Of a stretch of 42,928 bases of DNA, positions 40,735 to 42,928 are shown piece after piece. Below the pieces are notes generated by a model. The model saw only the letters and a list, made by a program, of their open reading frames with translations, made no database searches and was not told where the DNA came from. The position numbers were made by a program, and so were the translations under genes. This DNA comes from Endotrypanum monterogeii. Taxonomy: Eukaryota > Euglenozoa > Kinetoplastea > Trypanosomatida > Trypanosomatidae. The number at the start of each line of letters is the position of its first letter. The first letter of the stretch is position 1. The stretch is from contig CM007315.1 of assembly GCA_000333855.2 (NCBI GenBank), positions 1,230,223 to 1,273,150 of the forward strand. The letters run 5' to 3'.

Positions 40735-41486
40735 TGGATCTGCGTAGCAAACACAGAAGGGGAAGAATCTCCGCTAAGAAAACGACGAGAGCCAAGCAAA
40801 CGAACAAAAAAAAAAAAAGAGAAGAGAATGCGAGCCCGATCAGGACCGTCTCGATCCCTTATGAAAGGATGCGTCGTATGAATGCTGGCGAGAGGGGGAA
40901 AAGGGGGATTTGACCCGCAGGATACCCTCCTTTCCTGTACCCTCCACACTCGGAGGGGGAAAAAAAAAAAGAATAGTGCAAGGGACTGGGAATGAATTTT
41001 TCTGAGGCAGGTAGAGCATACCCGACCGTGCCCCAAAGGGATGAGTAACACGAGAGAAGAGGCCCACCTCTATGTGTACTTACATATATATGTACACCAA
41101 TGAAGAAGAAAGCGTTTCGATACCGCCAGAATAACAGCGACCTTGGCGGCGATAATATTGTTGTTCCTATAGCGAAGGGACTATACTGGCAATACGCAAA
41201 AGTCGCCTAGCGACCCTCCTCTCTCTCCTCCTTTCCCCACTCCCTACCGATTGTGGGTGGGAGGAATAGGTAGACTCATTGAAGGGACTTTTTTTCAATT
41301 TTTTTTTTTTTTTGGGGGGGGGGTGCTGTCGTCGCTCCTTGGCGGTCATGGATGGCCGCGGGGGTAGGATAAAGCGCACGCTGACAGCGTCCGTGGCTCC
41401 TATACATGTGGACAAAAAAAAACAAAAAAAAAACACTGCAAGGGCGAGTCATACGCTGGAGCGTATGAATCGAAGCCTCACGCGTA
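40735..41486. other. Spacer between the RIIa-protein and Nup54 genes
   Basis: About 0.75 kb of presumed 3' UTR for the small RIIa gene and 5' region of Nup54. It includes A/G tracts and, near 41288-41320, a T15-G11 stretch on the plus strand. A short TATATATG element is at 41084-41092. Confidence 0.8.
40774..40831 (-). promoter_or_regulatory. Predicted trans-splice acceptor for the Nup54 gene
   Basis: TTCTCTTCTCT12-type tract on the minus strand (about 40830-40804), then the first plausible AG at 40775-40774, about 40 nt before the ATG. An AG at about 40795 is an alternative. Confidence 0.5.
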
Positions 41487-41738
41487 CTACACCGAACTCG
41501 AGAAGCGCATGCGCACAAAGTCGTGCATCGCTTCTAGAGGGCGCTCGGGTCTCATTACCAAAACGTGTTGCATAATGTCATGGAGAAGAGGTGTGATTTC
41601 TGGGTGGGCCGCGAGGTAGTCCGTGTAGTTCATGAGAAGTTCATCCTTGTGCTTTTCAGCCCGCACACGGCCCTCGTAGTTTAGATCTTCCTTCTTTAAG
41701 CTCCCCGTCTGAAGCGGCGCCGGTGGCTGATCTGACAT
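41487..41738 (-). CDS. Small RIIa-like domain protein, probably flagellar
   Basis: An 83-residue protein beginning MSDQPPAPLQTG. Its C-terminal half (about 36-80: MNYTDYLAAHPEITPLLHDI, then VLVMRPERPLEAMHDFVRMRF) has the pattern of the RIIa dimerisation-docking fold, in the variant common among cilium and radial-spoke proteins (YL-xx-HPEI-xx-LL, then V-L-xx-P-P-xx-A-xx-F). Such small domains dimerise and bind amphipathic helices of anchoring proteins. The first 35 residues are charged and polar. A GTG three bases upstream is in frame, but the ATG at 41738 is the plain start. An acceptor AG at 41813-41812 lies after a long C/T tract. The flagellar role is inferred from the family; the domain assignment is moderately secure. 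Confidence 0.8.
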   Translation of the reverse strand: MSDQPPAPLQTGSLKKEDLNYEGRVRAEKHKDELLMNYTDYLAAHPEITPLLHDIMQHVLVMRPERPLEAMHDFVRMRFSSSV

Positions 41739-41811
41739 CACCGAGTGAAATGCAGCCGTTCAGAGCCCTCGCGTCGTTTTTTTTTTTTTTTGAGGAGGTG
41801 TGTATCCCCAC

Positions 41812-41911
41812 CTGTGTTGCAGAACAAACAGTTGAGAGGTGGCAAAGCGCTGGTGGTTGTGGTGGCAGACCAGAAGGGAGGAAAATAAAGAGGAGAGGAG
41901 GAGAAGGAGGG
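41812..41911 (-). promoter_or_regulatory. Predicted trans-splice acceptor for the RIIa-protein gene
   Basis: A 40-nt C/T tract on the minus strand (about 41911-41871) followed by CA-rich sequence and AG at 41813-41812. The predicted 5' UTR is about 74 nt and contains an A15 run. Confidence 0.45.
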
Positions 41912-42281
41912 ATACGAAAATCTAACGGAGATACTCGCTGCAAGAACGAATGACGACGGAAAAGTCGATGGGAAGGAGCATTTTTTTTTTATTTTTTTTT
42001 TCTTAGAGTCGCACACAGACGAAACACAGTGTGGTGGTGCTTTCTCTTCTTCCACAATCCCGAAGCCGAGCAGGTCACAGTTGGAAAAAAAAAAAAGGTC
42101 GGTGTACAACGCGCAGAACGAGAGAAGATGAGGAGACAAAATCAGCCATATATATATTCAAATACACAGACGCAGACACAAACATGTATACACCTCTGTT
42201 CATGCCCTTGCATAATCAAAAAAAAAAGAGTAGAGCCCCGCGTGCACCAACACCGCTTCACCACTTCCTCTATGGGAAAAT

Positions 42282-42775
42282 CCCCACACTTTGAGCCTCT
42301 CCCCCCACCCCCCCTCCCAATGCTCAACTGCCCCCTCGCCACGTAGCCTCAGCGCATCACCTACATCTGGCAGCAGCGGCGGTGGCGGTGACTCGGACGC
42401 GTGCCTCGCCCACGACGTTCTCGGCCAGACCCCGGATGGTGTGGTGTCGGAGTGGCCGGCAGCAAGTGAGCACGTCAGTGCGCCATCCGCACAAGAAGAA
42501 AGGTGCGGGGGCAATGCGAGAATTACGCTCCCGAACTACCGCCACCCGCCGGTGGGGCAACCTGCGCCACACCAAGCAAGGAGCTACCTGGAGACTGTCT
42601 TGATGGGTGCTGCTGCGAGAGCAGCTCACGAAGCAGCAGTGTGCGGTGCTCGACGAGGAAGGGGACGGGTGTGTGGAGAGGTCTCGCACCCAGGCACGTA
42701 TATTTAGTCCGCCGCTGCGTCTCACCCACGCGCGGGGCGACTCGGTGGCAGAGAGACAGAGAGGGGATTGTGTGG
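42282..42775 (-). repeat. Dispersed ~495-bp repeat, family 2, copy B (inverted)
   Basis: Reverse complement of 16035-16532 with few substitutions (for example TTTTTT to TTTCTT in the middle and small differences in the G-rich end). Flanking sequences differ sharply. It lies upstream of the RIIa-protein gene, inside the presumed 3' UTR of a gene off the right edge. Confidence 0.87.
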
Positions 42776-42883
42776 CGTACGGAGCTCATCGCATATATTC
42801 CACAGTAGAGTGCACACACACACACAGAGTAGGGGGAGAAAAGACAGCGTACAACGTTGCGTGGATTCGCATCCACAGAAGGA

Positions 42884-42887
<4 letters not shown>

Positions 42888-42928
<41 letters not shown>
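42888..42928. repeat. (TA)n microsatellite at the window edge
   Basis: A TA run of about 20 units that reaches the last base of the window, so its full length is unknown. Confidence 0.95.

Larger units (their letters stand above)
41739..42928. other. Right-edge non-coding region
   Basis: Upstream region of the RIIa-protein gene and beyond, with T-runs on the plus strand near 41980-42000, repeat copy B (42282-42775) and a terminal TA microsatellite. No gene was recognised; the next gene of the unit would lie outside the window. Confidence 0.8.

Overview
The window looks like nuclear DNA from a trypanosomatid of the Leishmania group. Every gene that can be recognised lies on the minus strand, has no intron and is separated from its neighbours by long low-complexity gaps. 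The gaps are rich in CA/TG and TA microsatellites, and the plus strand is purine-rich there, so the transcribed strand carries pyrimidine tracts followed by AG just upstream of most start codons. That is the layout of a polycistronic unit processed by spliced-leader trans-splicing and polyadenylation. The genus is an inference from architecture and protein families; no species marker was identified.

Layout in transcription order (right to left): a dispersed repeat copy (42282-42775); a small RIIa-domain protein (41487-41738); an FG nucleoporin of the Nup54 family with a 30-bp tandem array (39298-40734); VPS11 (34964-38743); an aldo-keto reductase resembling bacterial YeaE (33363-34223); a doubtful ORF lacking an ATG (32851-33303); a small conserved-looking hypothetical protein (31939-32388); a Tousled-like kinase (29202-31226); a mitochondrial ribosomal L7/L12-type protein (27663-28304); a four-helix membrane protein (26061-26876); an HMG-box-like protein with a mitochondrial-type N terminus (23131-25002); MAF1 (20281-21096); a KH-DUF1771-Smr protein (18456-19268); a serine-rich hypothetical protein (14884-15399); a long disordered hypothetical protein (8973-10877); and ARF1 (3640-4176).

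The window has two halves. From about 18.4 to 41.7 kb it is gene-dense (roughly 59% coding). From 1 to 18.4 kb it is gene-poor (roughly 16% coding), with three genes separated by 3-5 kb of untranslated sequence. The gene-poor half holds both copies of a ~510-bp direct repeat (5571-6077 and 17192-17711) and one arm of a ~495-bp inverted repeat (16035-16532, partner at 42282-42775). Size, dispersal and position in 3' UTRs suggest SIDER-type retroposon remnants, but this was not verified.

The genes do not form one pathway, as is usual in these units: they cover vesicle traffic (ARF1, VPS11), nuclear transport (Nup54), chromatin or cell cycle (TLK), Pol III control (MAF1), mitochondrial translation (L12) and probably mitochondrial DNA packaging (HMG protein). 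The points most worth checking are the bacterial-type reductase, the KH-Smr fusion, the mitochondrial HMG protein and the repeat pairs that could drive gene amplification. No clearly new multi-gene system was seen. No tRNA, rRNA, CRISPR array or intact transposon was recognised.
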